64,000 bases of DNA from JALNZU01 sp964463695 (GCA_964463695.1 CAYXCZ010000002.1:1-64000), one strand, 5' to 3'; counted from the first letter of the stretch, positions 15,988 through 23,647 are shown. Made by a program: numbers and translations. Notes: generated by a model from the sequence alone, not told the origin.

Positions 15988-17583
15988 TTAAAGTTGTTTA
16001 GCGAGTTTGCGTTTCCGCGAGGCGGTAATACGAATAGCTGAATGTATCACTATACCAATAAACGACATGATAAGTAACAGTTTACCACCTAGGTCCAGCA
16101 ATTCATTCCTGTCGCGACCAGGCATATAAAAATCGGTAAGCGTGGCTAACCTTCCGTCCTCACGGGTATGACATTCCTTGCAGCTAACTGCTTCGGATGA
16201 AACTGAAACCATGTGATTGATAGGCATATACATTTCAGTTGGGATGAAATCGTGTTTGCCGCTGTATGGCATGTTCACATAAGCCATTCCTTCTATTATT
16301 GCCCGTTCCCATTCCAAATCGAGCCATAATGCGCCTTTCCCCTTTTCTTTATCCCATAGTTTGGTTTGAATGATTGTCAAATTTTCGGTGTCGTAAGGTT
16401 GCTTACCGCGATGCACCTTCATTGGGATGATTTTGCTGTTGCGATCACGATACTCACCAAAAAGTGTGTTGATCTTTAAAAAGGCTTGCGTAGTGTCAAC
16501 CTTGTCAGTAATTAAATGGTGATCGGCTGTCCCGTTAAACCAGGTATATTCAGGTGTAACATTTTTTTGCCAGATAAAGTCTCCTTTAATTGAAGCATAA
16601 GTCACATTGCCCAAACTATCTTCAACTTCATAACCCTTACCATCTTTTTTACGGGTGGCTGTCGACCAGTCCCAATACATTTTTGTGGCATTAACTTTTG
16701 CATAAACCGGTATATGACATGTCTGACAGGCTACTTTGATGGAATGTTCATTCAAAATGGTTTTTTGATGTGGGAAAGCAGTATGGCAATCCTCACAATT
16801 TAATCGTTGGTCATTCGTTGAAGAAACACCATAGTAACGTCCTTTCATAACATGGTTTTCAGCACTGTGACAATCCACACAATTCATGTGTGCTCCATCA
16901 ACTCCCATATGAACATCAACATTACGCCCTGCTTTGAGTAAAGCCAGTTCAAGATCGCCATGTTTTACATTATTTCCGCCACCACCGGTAAAGTGACAGC
17001 TTCCGCAGTTTTCACTTTTTGGCAAACCAACGCTTCCAAGTATGGCTTTGAAATCAGGGCCGCCTTCGCCCATTACCGGGTAACCGCCACCGCCGGAAGC
17101 TTTAGCGTATGTACCTGTATTGTCATGGCAAATAATACAATCAATACTAAATGGATTGGTAAAATCAAATGATTTATCATCCCAGCCATAGCCGGCATGA
17201 CATTTCATACAACTGCCTTCATTCGACTGAACTCCTGTACAATAGTTATTTAACAGGTTTTTCTTTCCCAGATAGGTAATCCCTCTTCCCGGAATGTAGG
17301 CTTCTCTTTCCCATGTAAAGTGCGCACTGTGAAGCAGTTCAATCCCTCTTTCGGTATGGCAGCTCAGGCAGGCAGCAGTTATTTCGTGTGGATTGGTGAA
17401 ATCTTTTTGAAGGATCTCCATTTTACTGTGGTCGACACCTGATTTGTGTTTCGTTGGGTACTGTTCACGAAGTTTCTCCAGCATTGTGTGATCTGCTTTT
17501 GGCTCGCGTAACGCAACAGTCACTATAACCAATGGTGCAATCACAGCAAGGAAAAAGATAATCGCTGTGGTGAATTTTTTCAT
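15988..17583 (-). CDS. octaheme c-type cytochrome, tetrathionate reductase (OTR) family
   Basis: A 531-residue exported cytochrome with exactly eight CxxCH motifs: CLSCH, CMKCH, CIICH, CGSCH, CVDCH, CEDCH, CQTCH, CKECH. There is an N-terminal signal anchor and a C-terminal membrane helix (LLLIMSFIGIVIHSAI) with a basic tail. The heme count and length fit the octaheme tetrathionate reductase family, whose Shewanella member reduces tetrathionate, nitrite and hydroxylamine in vitro. The start at MKKFTT (17583) gives a proper signal; the longer frame adds a Lys-rich stretch. It is the first gene of the second sulfur operon, followed by cytochrome b. The physiological substrate is not decided by sequence, but the sulfur context favours tetrathionate or a related S-S compound. 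Confidence 0.9.
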   Translation of the reverse strand: MKKFTTAIIFFLAVIAPLVIVTVALREPKADHTMLEKLREQYPTKHKSGVDHSKMEILQKDFTNPHEITAACLSCHTERGIELLHSAHFTWEREAYIPGRGITYLGKKNLLNNYCTGVQSNEGSCMKCHAGYGWDDKSFDFTNPFSIDCIICHDNTGTYAKASGGGGYPVMGEGGPDFKAILGSVGLPKSENCGSCHFTGGGGNNVKHGDLELALLKAGRNVDVHMGVDGAHMNCVDCHSAENHVMKGRYYGVSSTNDQRLNCEDCHTAFPHQKTILNEHSIKVACQTCHIPVYAKVNATKMYWDWSTATRKKDGKGYEVEDSLGNVTYASIKGDFIWQKNVTPEYTWFNGTADHHLITDKVDTTQAFLKINTLFGEYRDRNSKIIPMKVHRGKQPYDTENLTIIQTKLWDKEKGKGALWLDLEWERAIIEGMAYVNMPYSGKHDFIPTEMYMPINHMVSVSSEAVSCKECHTREDGRLATLTDFYMPGRDRNELLDLGGKLLLIMSFIGIVIHSAIRITASRKRKLAKQL

Positions 17584-17681
17584 GTTATATGCTTTTTGTT
17601 CTTTTTTACCTTTCAAGCAAAAGGTTTAAATGTTATGGATCAGCAAGTTAACAAAATGTTAAAAGTAGATATATAATGATG

Positions 17682-17689
17682 CAAATGTA
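17682..17689 (-). promoter_or_regulatory. candidate -7 element for the octaheme operon
   Basis: Minus strand reads TACATTTG, an exact TAnnTTTG match, 98 bp before the ATG at 17583. The -33 position is not clear. It lies downstream, in the minus-strand sense, of the inverted repeat at 17735-17794. Confidence 0.5.
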
Positions 17690-17734
17690 TAGATGTTTTT
17701 TATTTCACAGTGACTTTTTTATATTTAGGCTGGG

Positions 17735-17794
17735 TCTAAATAAGAAATGTATATGCATGTATATCAATAGTATATACGCATAATCTTATTTAGA
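17735..17794. promoter_or_regulatory. spaced inverted repeat upstream of the octaheme operon
   Basis: TCTAAATAAGA (17735-17745) and TCTTATTTAGA (17784-17794) are perfect inverted copies with 38 bp between them. The spacer holds a second, imperfect dyad (TATGCATGTATAT against ATATACGCATA). It is about 45 bp upstream of the candidate -7 element on the minus strand, a place for a regulator-binding site. Confidence 0.5.
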
Positions 17795-17866
17795 ATGAGA
17801 ATAAATTTCTAAAATTAACCATGCGTGCATAGTATTTATTTCTATAACGAATGGCTATAAAACAAC

Positions 17867-17892
17867 AAACCCCTCTCCGAAGAAAGGGGTTT
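17867..17892 (-). terminator. terminator of the molybdoenzyme-YeeE operon
   Basis: AAACCCCT (17867-17874) pairs with AGGGGTTT (17885-17892) around a 10-base loop. On the minus strand it is followed by GTTGTTTTATAG. It lies 27 bp past the stop of the degenerate rhodanese gene. Confidence 0.75.
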
Positions 17893-17918
17893 AAAAATTG
17901 TAAAGAAGAAAAATTATC

Positions 17919-18563
17919 TTAGGAACAACCGCCTTTAACGGCTTTCTTTTTTCCCTGAGCTTTTGGTTTTGGAACCGATGCTCCTGAACTTTCCTTTACA
18001 GTAGTGTTTGAAACTAAACCGCCGCCGCCAAGTGCCTGGCTAGCTCCCATGCGAAAGTCATATTTGGCAAGTTCATCATCTGAAGATGTTGTTGCGGGTT
18101 TTTGTGGATTCATGATGGTTTCGAACCAATAGTTCAGGCCACCCATCAAGACATAATTATTCTCATATCCCAGCTGCCTCACCAGCATCCAGGCTTCATT
18201 AGCGCGTGTGCTCCCGTTGGCATAAAAAACATTTGTCATCATGTCCTGATTTAAGATATCCTGAAACTCCGTTGACAATAGATTATCTAATGGGATGTTT
18301 ATCGCTCCGGGAAGGCTGTATTTTTCAAATTCGCTTTGTGGACGAACGTCGATAAGCTGTAAAACAGGATCTTTATCTACAATCATTTTAGCTACCATAT
18401 CGGCATCGAGGTATTGTGTGCCGCTTTTCAACTCATCAAGTATTTGCTGTGCTGTTAACTTGAAAGGAGTTGTTGTGTTTTTTGGAACGGCTGCAATAAT
18501 AAAGCCGAGGGATATCAGGATTACTGAAAGAAGTATGCGAGGATTTGTTGCTAAATTTTTCAT
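17919..18563 (-). CDS. signal-anchored degenerate rhodanese protein with C-terminal GGCS arm
   Basis: A 214-residue exported protein: N-terminal hydrophobic segment (ILLSVILISLGFIIAAV), then one rhodanese domain (LQLIDVRPQSEFEKY, LPGAINIP, VLMGGLNYWF). The active loop reads VFYANGSTRANEAW, so Gly and Arg are kept but the catalytic Cys is Ala. After the motif KYDFRMGASQALGGGG comes a Lys/Pro/Ser linker ending AVKGGCS. Cys213 is the only cysteine. The domain order (helix, rhodanese, D-F-R motif, linker, GGC) is that of the C-terminal half of the YeeE-rhodanese fusion at 12450-13679. It is the last gene of the molybdoenzyme operon and follows the YeeE C-half by 32 bp. The proposed role, a mobile sulfur carrier at the periplasmic face, is inference. 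Confidence 0.82.
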   Translation of the reverse strand: MKNLATNPRILLSVILISLGFIIAAVPKNTTTPFKLTAQQILDELKSGTQYLDADMVAKMIVDKDPVLQLIDVRPQSEFEKYSLPGAINIPLDNLLSTEFQDILNQDMMTNVFYANGSTRANEAWMLVRQLGYENNYVLMGGLNYWFETIMNPQKPATTSSDDELAKYDFRMGASQALGGGGLVSNTTVKESSGASVPKPKAQGKKKAVKGGCS

Positions 18564-18595
18564 GACTTAACTTATTTAATATCAATAGTATAATT

Positions 18596-19186
18596 TTAGT
18601 ATTCGTCTCTGGGAAACATTTTTTCAGCCCATTCAGCACCCCAGAACATGGCTATGGCAGCCAATATTACTATGAGTACAGTTACCCCTTCGGAGATTCC
18701 AAAGAATTCGGAAATCCTGGGACTACCCCAAAATTCCGCCATAAACAATGGCTCTAGGAGCGAAAAAGCTTCTCCAAAAATAAAAACTCCAATAAAAAGC
18801 CCGATGATAAACACATAGGCATCTATTTTTCCTATTGCAGCTCCACAGAAGCTCGTTCCCGGACAGTAACCTCCCATTATGAATCCTGCACCCATGATGA
18901 CTCCTCCTACAACAGATGACCATAAATAGGTTTCGTTGACATATACGAGGCTTAGATCAACCCAATCAAAAAGGCTGAAAAATAGCAGCCCAAGCATAGC
19001 TGTGATTGCTCCTGTGAAGAAAACTTTCAAAACAACGGCATCATATCCATAAAAGACTCCTGCGAGTTTTCTGCTGGAGGAAAAGCCCCCTTGTTCCAAA
19101 ACAAATCCAAATCCTATTCCGATAAAAAATGCAAGTAAAAGATTGCTGTTTTCCGAAATTATTTCGTTGATTACCAGTGGTCCCAT
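18596..19186 (-). CDS. YeeE/YedE family channel, C-terminal half
   Basis: A 196-residue polytopic membrane protein starting MGPLV, with LEQGGFSSSRKLAGVFYGYD, the loop GGYCPGTSFCGAAIGKIDA (carrying an extra Cys) and about five to six helices. It pairs with the N-half encoded 29 bp upstream to make one YeeE/TsuA-like channel. Its sequence is closely parallel to the first half of the fusion at 12450-13679, but here the rhodanese part is a separate downstream gene. Probably transports thiosulfate or a related sulfur compound. Confidence 0.88.
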   Translation of the reverse strand: MGPLVINEIISENSNLLLAFFIGIGFGFVLEQGGFSSSRKLAGVFYGYDAVVLKVFFTGAITAMLGLLFFSLFDWVDLSLVYVNETYLWSSVVGGVIMGAGFIMGGYCPGTSFCGAAIGKIDAYVFIIGLFIGVFIFGEAFSLLEPLFMAEFWGSPRISEFFGISEGVTVLIVILAAIAMFWGAEWAEKMFPRDEY

Positions 19187-19215
19187 GATATTTTCCTTTA
19201 AATGTTATTGTTCAG

Positions 19216-19743
19216 TTAAATCCAAAGTTTACGGAAGAAGTAGGCAAGCATAAAGGCTGTCCCAAAAATCGCGGCCATCGAAATGAAGCCTCCTAATGAT
19301 AACACGGCCATCCCGCTTAGGGCTGATCCACTTGTGCAACCTCTTCCAAGTTGCGAACCAAGACCAAAGAGTATTCCTCCGGCTAATGCAAAAATAAGTC
19401 GTGTCCGTGACTGTATTTTGGGGTTGTGCTCAACTTTCCATGTCAATCTACGTCCGATGACACCTGATAAAAACCCTCCGACAACAACCCCAAGCATTTG
19501 ATATACCAACCATGAATTGAGTGGTTTACCATCATGAGCCTTACTAAAATTATCATAAAAGGGCGAGGCGGCTGCATGTGACGGTGTTATGGTTTCAACA
19601 CCGGCAACAATTGCGCTTTTTATTGCCCCGCTAGCTCCCAGCCCGCGACCAGAAACGAAATTGGCAGCTAAAACGACCAATCCAAGTAAAACGCCTGCAA
19701 GATAGGGGTTCATGTACTTTCGTGGCTTTCGAATTGTTTCCAT
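19216..19743 (-). CDS. YeeE/YedE family channel, N-terminal half (molybdoenzyme operon)
   Basis: A 175-residue membrane protein with YMNPYLAGVLLGLVVL, SGRGLGASGA and the cysteine loop GRGCTSGSALSGMA, ending FFRKLWI. It is the paralogue of 13693-14217: the two align without large gaps, including both ends. It precedes its C-half partner by 29 bp and follows the PsrC-like gene by 68 bp, so a channel and a molybdoenzyme share one transcript. Function by family: conduction of thiosulfate-type anions through a chain of conserved cysteines. Confidence 0.88.
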   Translation of the reverse strand: METIRKPRKYMNPYLAGVLLGLVVLAANFVSGRGLGASGAIKSAIVAGVETITPSHAAASPFYDNFSKAHDGKPLNSWLVYQMLGVVVGGFLSGVIGRRLTWKVEHNPKIQSRTRLIFALAGGILFGLGSQLGRGCTSGSALSGMAVLSLGGFISMAAIFGTAFMLAYFFRKLWI

Positions 19744-19811
19744 AGTATTTCCAATTTACTAAATATCAATTAATTCTTATCTTATTGTAGATCAAATAAA
19801 TAAAACACATT

Positions 19812-20753
19812 TTAATACAACCATCTGCTGGCTTGACCCGCATAGGCCATAATGAACCTAAACATAATTCCTCCAGTCAGCACTAGTGTTGGAGCAAGCC
19901 AGTAAGGCATTTTGAAACCGCGTAATTCCAATATTTCAAGTATAGCAGGTATTACCAGACCAAGGCTGAAAACAAACAACCAGAAAATTGTGGTGTAAGG
20001 TCCTCCAAGGAATAGTTGTGCTGCTTCAATATGTACCTGTGTGCTTGCCAGAAATCCCATAAACATATGAATAATCAAAAATACTTCAATCCCGATCAGC
20101 ATCAGGTCAATTTTGGCAAAATAATGCCTTTCCTTGTGGTTGCGGCTCATCAGCACGATGGCAGCTGCGCCTGTCGATAATCCTGAAGTGAGGAAAAGGG
20201 GCCCTAAAATAGAAGTATTCCAAAGCGGTCGTGCATTGAATGCCGACAATAAAATGCCGGTGTAAACACCTAGAATAAGTGAGAAAACTAACATCACCCA
20301 TGAAATAACGAGCAAATGTTTTCTAAAAAAGGCTTCAACAGAAAACAATACCGGGTATTTCCAGTCCCACTTAGGAAATAGTTCCTTAATATTCAACGCA
20401 CACCAAATCAGCGATAAAGGGGTGACGACCATTAGTGTCCAAGCTCCCCACGACATGGGCGATTCGATCCGGATGGTTGTATAAAGCCGCCAAAAATAAA
20501 GCTTGTGGTTAAGGTCGAGTAAAAGGGCCAGCAACCCGAAACTTAATAAAATGGGTGTTATAAAAGGTGCTATTCGGGCAGCAGTTGGGTATTTGTTTTC
20601 TTTTCCCTGAATAGTAACAAGAGCTGCAAAAAATAAAATTCCTGCAGCCAGTCCTCCAAGGAATAAATACAGAGGGATGTGCCAATGCCAAATTTGGAGG
20701 TAGGGGTCGATGAGCCGGTTCAACCTGCCGCTAACGATTAATTCTTCTCTCAT
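19812..20753 (-). CDS. NrfD/PsrC-type membrane anchor subunit
   Basis: A 313-residue protein with eight to nine membrane helices and the NrfD/PsrC pattern: an opening WHWHIPLYLFLGGLAAG, a central GPLFLTSGLSTGAAA, and an end with YAGQASRWLY. PsrC-type subunits bind menaquinone and join it to the ferredoxin and molybdenum subunits. It follows the ferredoxin gene by 45 bp, completing an A-B-C set as in polysulfide/thiosulfate reductases. No heme ligands are expected in this family. Confidence 0.9.
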   Translation of the reverse strand: MREELIVSGRLNRLIDPYLQIWHWHIPLYLFLGGLAAGILFFAALVTIQGKENKYPTAARIAPFITPILLSFGLLALLLDLNHKLYFWRLYTTIRIESPMSWGAWTLMVVTPLSLIWCALNIKELFPKWDWKYPVLFSVEAFFRKHLLVISWVMLVFSLILGVYTGILLSAFNARPLWNTSILGPLFLTSGLSTGAAAIVLMSRNHKERHYFAKIDLMLIGIEVFLIIHMFMGFLASTQVHIEAAQLFLGGPYTTIFWLFVFSLGLVIPAILEILELRGFKMPYWLAPTLVLTGGIMFRFIMAYAGQASRWLY

Positions 20754-20798
20754 AAACGGATGTTATTTCTGATGAATGAATTTTAAACGGATATTGAT

Positions 20799-21335
20799 TT
20801 AAATTAAAAAGTAAAGTTGTGGCATTGTGCCAGCTTCCGGAATGAGTGTTTTCCATTTGCGCTTTTTCAATACCAGCGAAACGGGGCTGTTAGGGTCATC
20901 AAGATCACCAAAATACATACATTTGGTTGGGCACACACTTACGCAGGCCGGATCGAGACCTTTTTTCACCCTGTTATCCAAACAGAAGGTACATTTATCC
21001 ACATAACCATCAGGATGAGGATAACGTGCATCATATGGACATGAGGCGATACAGGCACCGCAGCCGATGCACTCGTTGGGAGTAACAAGCACAACGCCAC
21101 CTTCGGCATAATGACTTGCTCCCGTTGGGCAACAACGCACACAAGGTGAATTATCGCAGTGATTGCAACGTTCTGAGCGAATCTCGATCTCCAGCTGTGG
21201 GTAGGTGCCATCGGTGACTTCCACAATCCAATCGCGGCAATAGCCAATAGGGACCTGATTTTCTGTTTGACAAGCTACAACACAATCAGAGCAGCCTACG
21301 CATTTTTTTGTATCAACAGCCATTGCATATCTCAT
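20799..21335 (-). CDS. four-cluster ferredoxin subunit (PsrB/PhsB-like)
   Basis: A 178-residue protein with four [4Fe-4S] cysteine sets: CVGCSDCVVAC, CNHCDNSPCVRCC, CIGCGACIASC and the CTFC/ACVSVC pair. It is the electron-transfer subunit between the molybdopterin subunit and the NrfD-like anchor. No signal peptide is present; in this family it is carried across the membrane with the Tat-exported catalytic subunit. It overlaps the end of the molybdoenzyme gene by 4 bp. Confidence 0.93.
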   Translation of the reverse strand: MRYAMAVDTKKCVGCSDCVVACQTENQVPIGYCRDWIVEVTDGTYPQLEIEIRSERCNHCDNSPCVRCCPTGASHYAEGGVVLVTPNECIGCGACIASCPYDARYPHPDGYVDKCTFCLDNRVKKGLDPACVSVCPTKCMYFGDLDDPNSPVSLVLKKRKWKTLIPEAGTMPQLYFLI

Positions 21336-23578
21336 GACTCAGCCTCCTTTCCATTGGTTTCCTGATCAAAAATGAAGGTAACAAAATTGCTTCGCATACC
21401 CGTGCCTCCCATCACCGGGTCAATTTTTACGTTGGTAACCAGCTCGGTATCATTAATACCTCTTCCATGTGCCCGTGTTAGCTTTTTGTTGTTATGACCA
21501 AATCCATGAACCATATAAACACTGTCCCATCGGATACGCTCTGTCACGCGAACTTTGATGCTAAACGAGGATACTATCTGATCCTGATTTTTAAGTTTTA
21601 CATATTGGCCCGTTTTCAAACCCCAAATTTTAGCAACTTTCGGATTCACCCACAACGTGTTTTCGTCCATCAAATCGGTGAGATTTGGATTGTTGGCAGT
21701 ACGGCTAAATGTATGCATGGGAGCTCTGCCATAAATAAGGCGATAGAAACCTTCTCCAGGTTCTTCATGAGGGGTATAAACAGGTAAAGGATCAAAACCT
21801 TCGGCTTCCATATCGGTTGAATACAATTCAATTTTTCCGGTATTGGTGTTAAATGCAACATCTTCACCAGGGGCAAAATACAAGTCGTCGTATGTGCGAG
21901 GGAACTTTTTAACTCCGATCCGTTTCATTTCTTCAAGTGAAGAACCTGCCTGCTTTAATTGCCAGTCGAGGTACTCTTCCATATCCTTCCATGGAAAAAA
22001 GGCATCTAATCCCAGTTTGCCGGCGAGTTTTTTTGCTATCCAATCGGCTGGCTTGGTATTGTATTTTGGTTCGGCTGCAGGAACCCGAATGGCAATATTT
22101 GGTTCGCGATGAGGCGATTTACGCAGCATATCATAGCGCTCAAGGTAGCTGCATTCGGGCAAAACCACATCAGCATAACCTGTGATTTCAACCGGCATAG
22201 TGTCAACAACAACCAACAATTCAAGGGCTTCCATAGCTTTAATGGTATTTTGCTGATCGGGTAATGCTGCCAATAAGTTGGTGCCGTTAACGAGCCACAT
22301 CTTAAAACTGCAATTCTGATCAGGTGTTGGAATTGTTGCATCACAAATACCATTGCTTACGACTTCATTGGCGAGGTTATATTTTCCTTTGTAGGCATCA
22401 GTAGGCATTTTATTTGGTACAGGGAATGGAGGATGAGGGAAATCCGGAACTTTGGCTTTTTCAGGATTATAAAAACCACCGCGACGACCCCATGAACCCA
22501 GCAACGCATTTAAAATTGCAACTGCACGTAACCGCTGTGTATCATCGCCATACCATGTAACATGACGACCCGGATGAATGATAACAGCAGGTGAAGCATC
22601 AAACATCTCTTTGGCAGTTTTACGAATGATCGTTGGCTCTATCGTTGTGATGCCATAAGCCCATTCGGGAGTATATTGTTTCACATGTTCTTTTAGCTGA
22701 TCGAAACCATGTGCATAGCGGGTGATGTAATCTTTGTCGTACCATTCGTTTTCGATAAGTACATTCATCCACGCTAAGAGCAGTGCCATGTCGGTTGAAG
22801 GTTTGATTGGCAGCCAGAACTTCGATTTTGATGCTGCTGTCGAAAAACGCGGGTCAACTGTGATAATGGTAGCTCCTTTGTCGATAGCATCCGACATTTC
22901 CTGTACCTGACCATTATGCATGTTTTCGCCTATGTGTGATCCAATCAGTACAAGGCAGCGTGTATCGCGTATGTCAGTGCGTTCGGGAGAGTAGATAATA
23001 TCACCAAATGTTGTTAGGAAACCTACCTCACGTGGTCCGCGACATTGAGCAAACGAAGGTGCGGTTACAGATTGCGAGCCGAAAGCTTTCAATAAATGCC
23101 CGAAGTGAGCGCCGCCAGAACCATGAGTAAATAATGCAATACATTCAGGGCCATGTCGTTGGGCTATATCTTTCATTTTGGATGCTATATAATCGAGCGC
23201 CTCGTCCCAGTCAACTTCCCTAAAGGTATCTATACCATCCACTTTTGTTCGGATAAGAGGAGTTTTCAAACGGTCAGTGTCGGAATACTGTCCAACACCG
23301 CCAGTTCCCCGTGGACAAAAACGACCGTTGCAATGTGGGTCATCATCGTTACCAATGATTTTTTGTATCTCACCTTTGCTGTCCTTATAAACCCATCCGG
23401 CACATTGCCAGAAACACACTTCGCAATAAGTGGGAGTGCGTGATATTGAAACAGGACCTGCATTCAGGCGTTCAATGAGATTGGAAGCATTGGTCCAATT
23501 GGAAAGCGAAGCCGTAACAGCTACTCCGCCAGCCCCAAGTGTGCTGATCTTGATAAATTGTCTGCGCGTGGTTTTCAT
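21332..23578 (-). CDS. Tat-exported molybdopterin oxidoreductase (PsrA/PhsA/TtrA/ArrA group)
   Basis: A 748-residue catalytic subunit. The twin-arginine signal is TTRRQFIK at residues 3-10. A [4Fe-4S] site is formed by Cys52, Cys55, Cys59 and Cys88. The candidate molybdenum ligand is Cys179 in SFAQCRGPRE; a cysteine ligand is the mark of the polysulfide/thiosulfate/arsenate branch, not the formate (Sec/Cys with His) or DMSO (Ser) branches. The C-terminal molybdopterin dinucleotide domain is complete. The start is the ATG at 23578; the GTG two codons earlier adds nothing. It is the first gene of the operon A-B-C, YeeE, YeeE, rhodanese. The exact substrate (polysulfide, thiosulfate, tetrathionate or an arsenic/selenium oxyanion) is open, but the neighbours point to sulfur. 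Confidence 0.9.
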   Translation of the reverse strand: MKTTRRQFIKISTLGAGGVAVTASLSNWTNASNLIERLNAGPVSISRTPTYCEVCFWQCAGWVYKDSKGEIQKIIGNDDDPHCNGRFCPRGTGGVGQYSDTDRLKTPLIRTKVDGIDTFREVDWDEALDYIASKMKDIAQRHGPECIALFTHGSGGAHFGHLLKAFGSQSVTAPSFAQCRGPREVGFLTTFGDIIYSPERTDIRDTRCLVLIGSHIGENMHNGQVQEMSDAIDKGATIITVDPRFSTAASKSKFWLPIKPSTDMALLLAWMNVLIENEWYDKDYITRYAHGFDQLKEHVKQYTPEWAYGITTIEPTIIRKTAKEMFDASPAVIIHPGRHVTWYGDDTQRLRAVAILNALLGSWGRRGGFYNPEKAKVPDFPHPPFPVPNKMPTDAYKGKYNLANEVVSNGICDATIPTPDQNCSFKMWLVNGTNLLAALPDQQNTIKAMEALELLVVVDTMPVEITGYADVVLPECSYLERYDMLRKSPHREPNIAIRVPAAEPKYNTKPADWIAKKLAGKLGLDAFFPWKDMEEYLDWQLKQAGSSLEEMKRIGVKKFPRTYDDLYFAPGEDVAFNTNTGKIELYSTDMEAEGFDPLPVYTPHEEPGEGFYRLIYGRAPMHTFSRTANNPNLTDLMDENTLWVNPKVAKIWGLKTGQYVKLKNQDQIVSSFSIKVRVTERIRWDSVYMVHGFGHNNKKLTRAHGRGINDTELVTNVKIDPVMGGTGMRSNFVTFIFDQETNGKEAES

Positions 23579-23639
23579 ATCCACATAAGATTTAATGAAT
23601 TGATATCCATATATCTATATATAAAAGTATATAAAAGTT

Positions 23640-23647
23640 CAAAATTA
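23640..23647 (-). promoter_or_regulatory. candidate -7 element for the molybdoenzyme operon
   Basis: Minus strand reads TAATTTTG, matching TAnnTTTG, about 60 bp before the ATG at 23578. No TTG lies at the usual -33 spacing. The surrounding 100 bp are very AT-rich. Confidence 0.35.

Larger units (their letters stand above)
17584..17918. other. intergenic region between the two sulfur operons
   Basis: About 335 bp with no gene. In minus-strand order it holds the terminator of the molybdoenzyme operon (17867-17892), a spaced 11-bp inverted repeat around a TA-rich, nearly palindromic core (17735-17794), and a candidate -7 element (17682-17689) for the octaheme operon. It is the control region of the second operon. 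Confidence 0.7.

Noticed and set aside
11819..18563. GGC tails as sorting or lipidation signals (GlyGly-CTERM, sortase, lipobox)
   Set aside because: There is no hydrophobic helix with a basic tail after the GG, the cysteine is the last or next-to-last residue, and lipoboxes are at N-termini. Sorting cannot be fully excluded but the known signals do not match.
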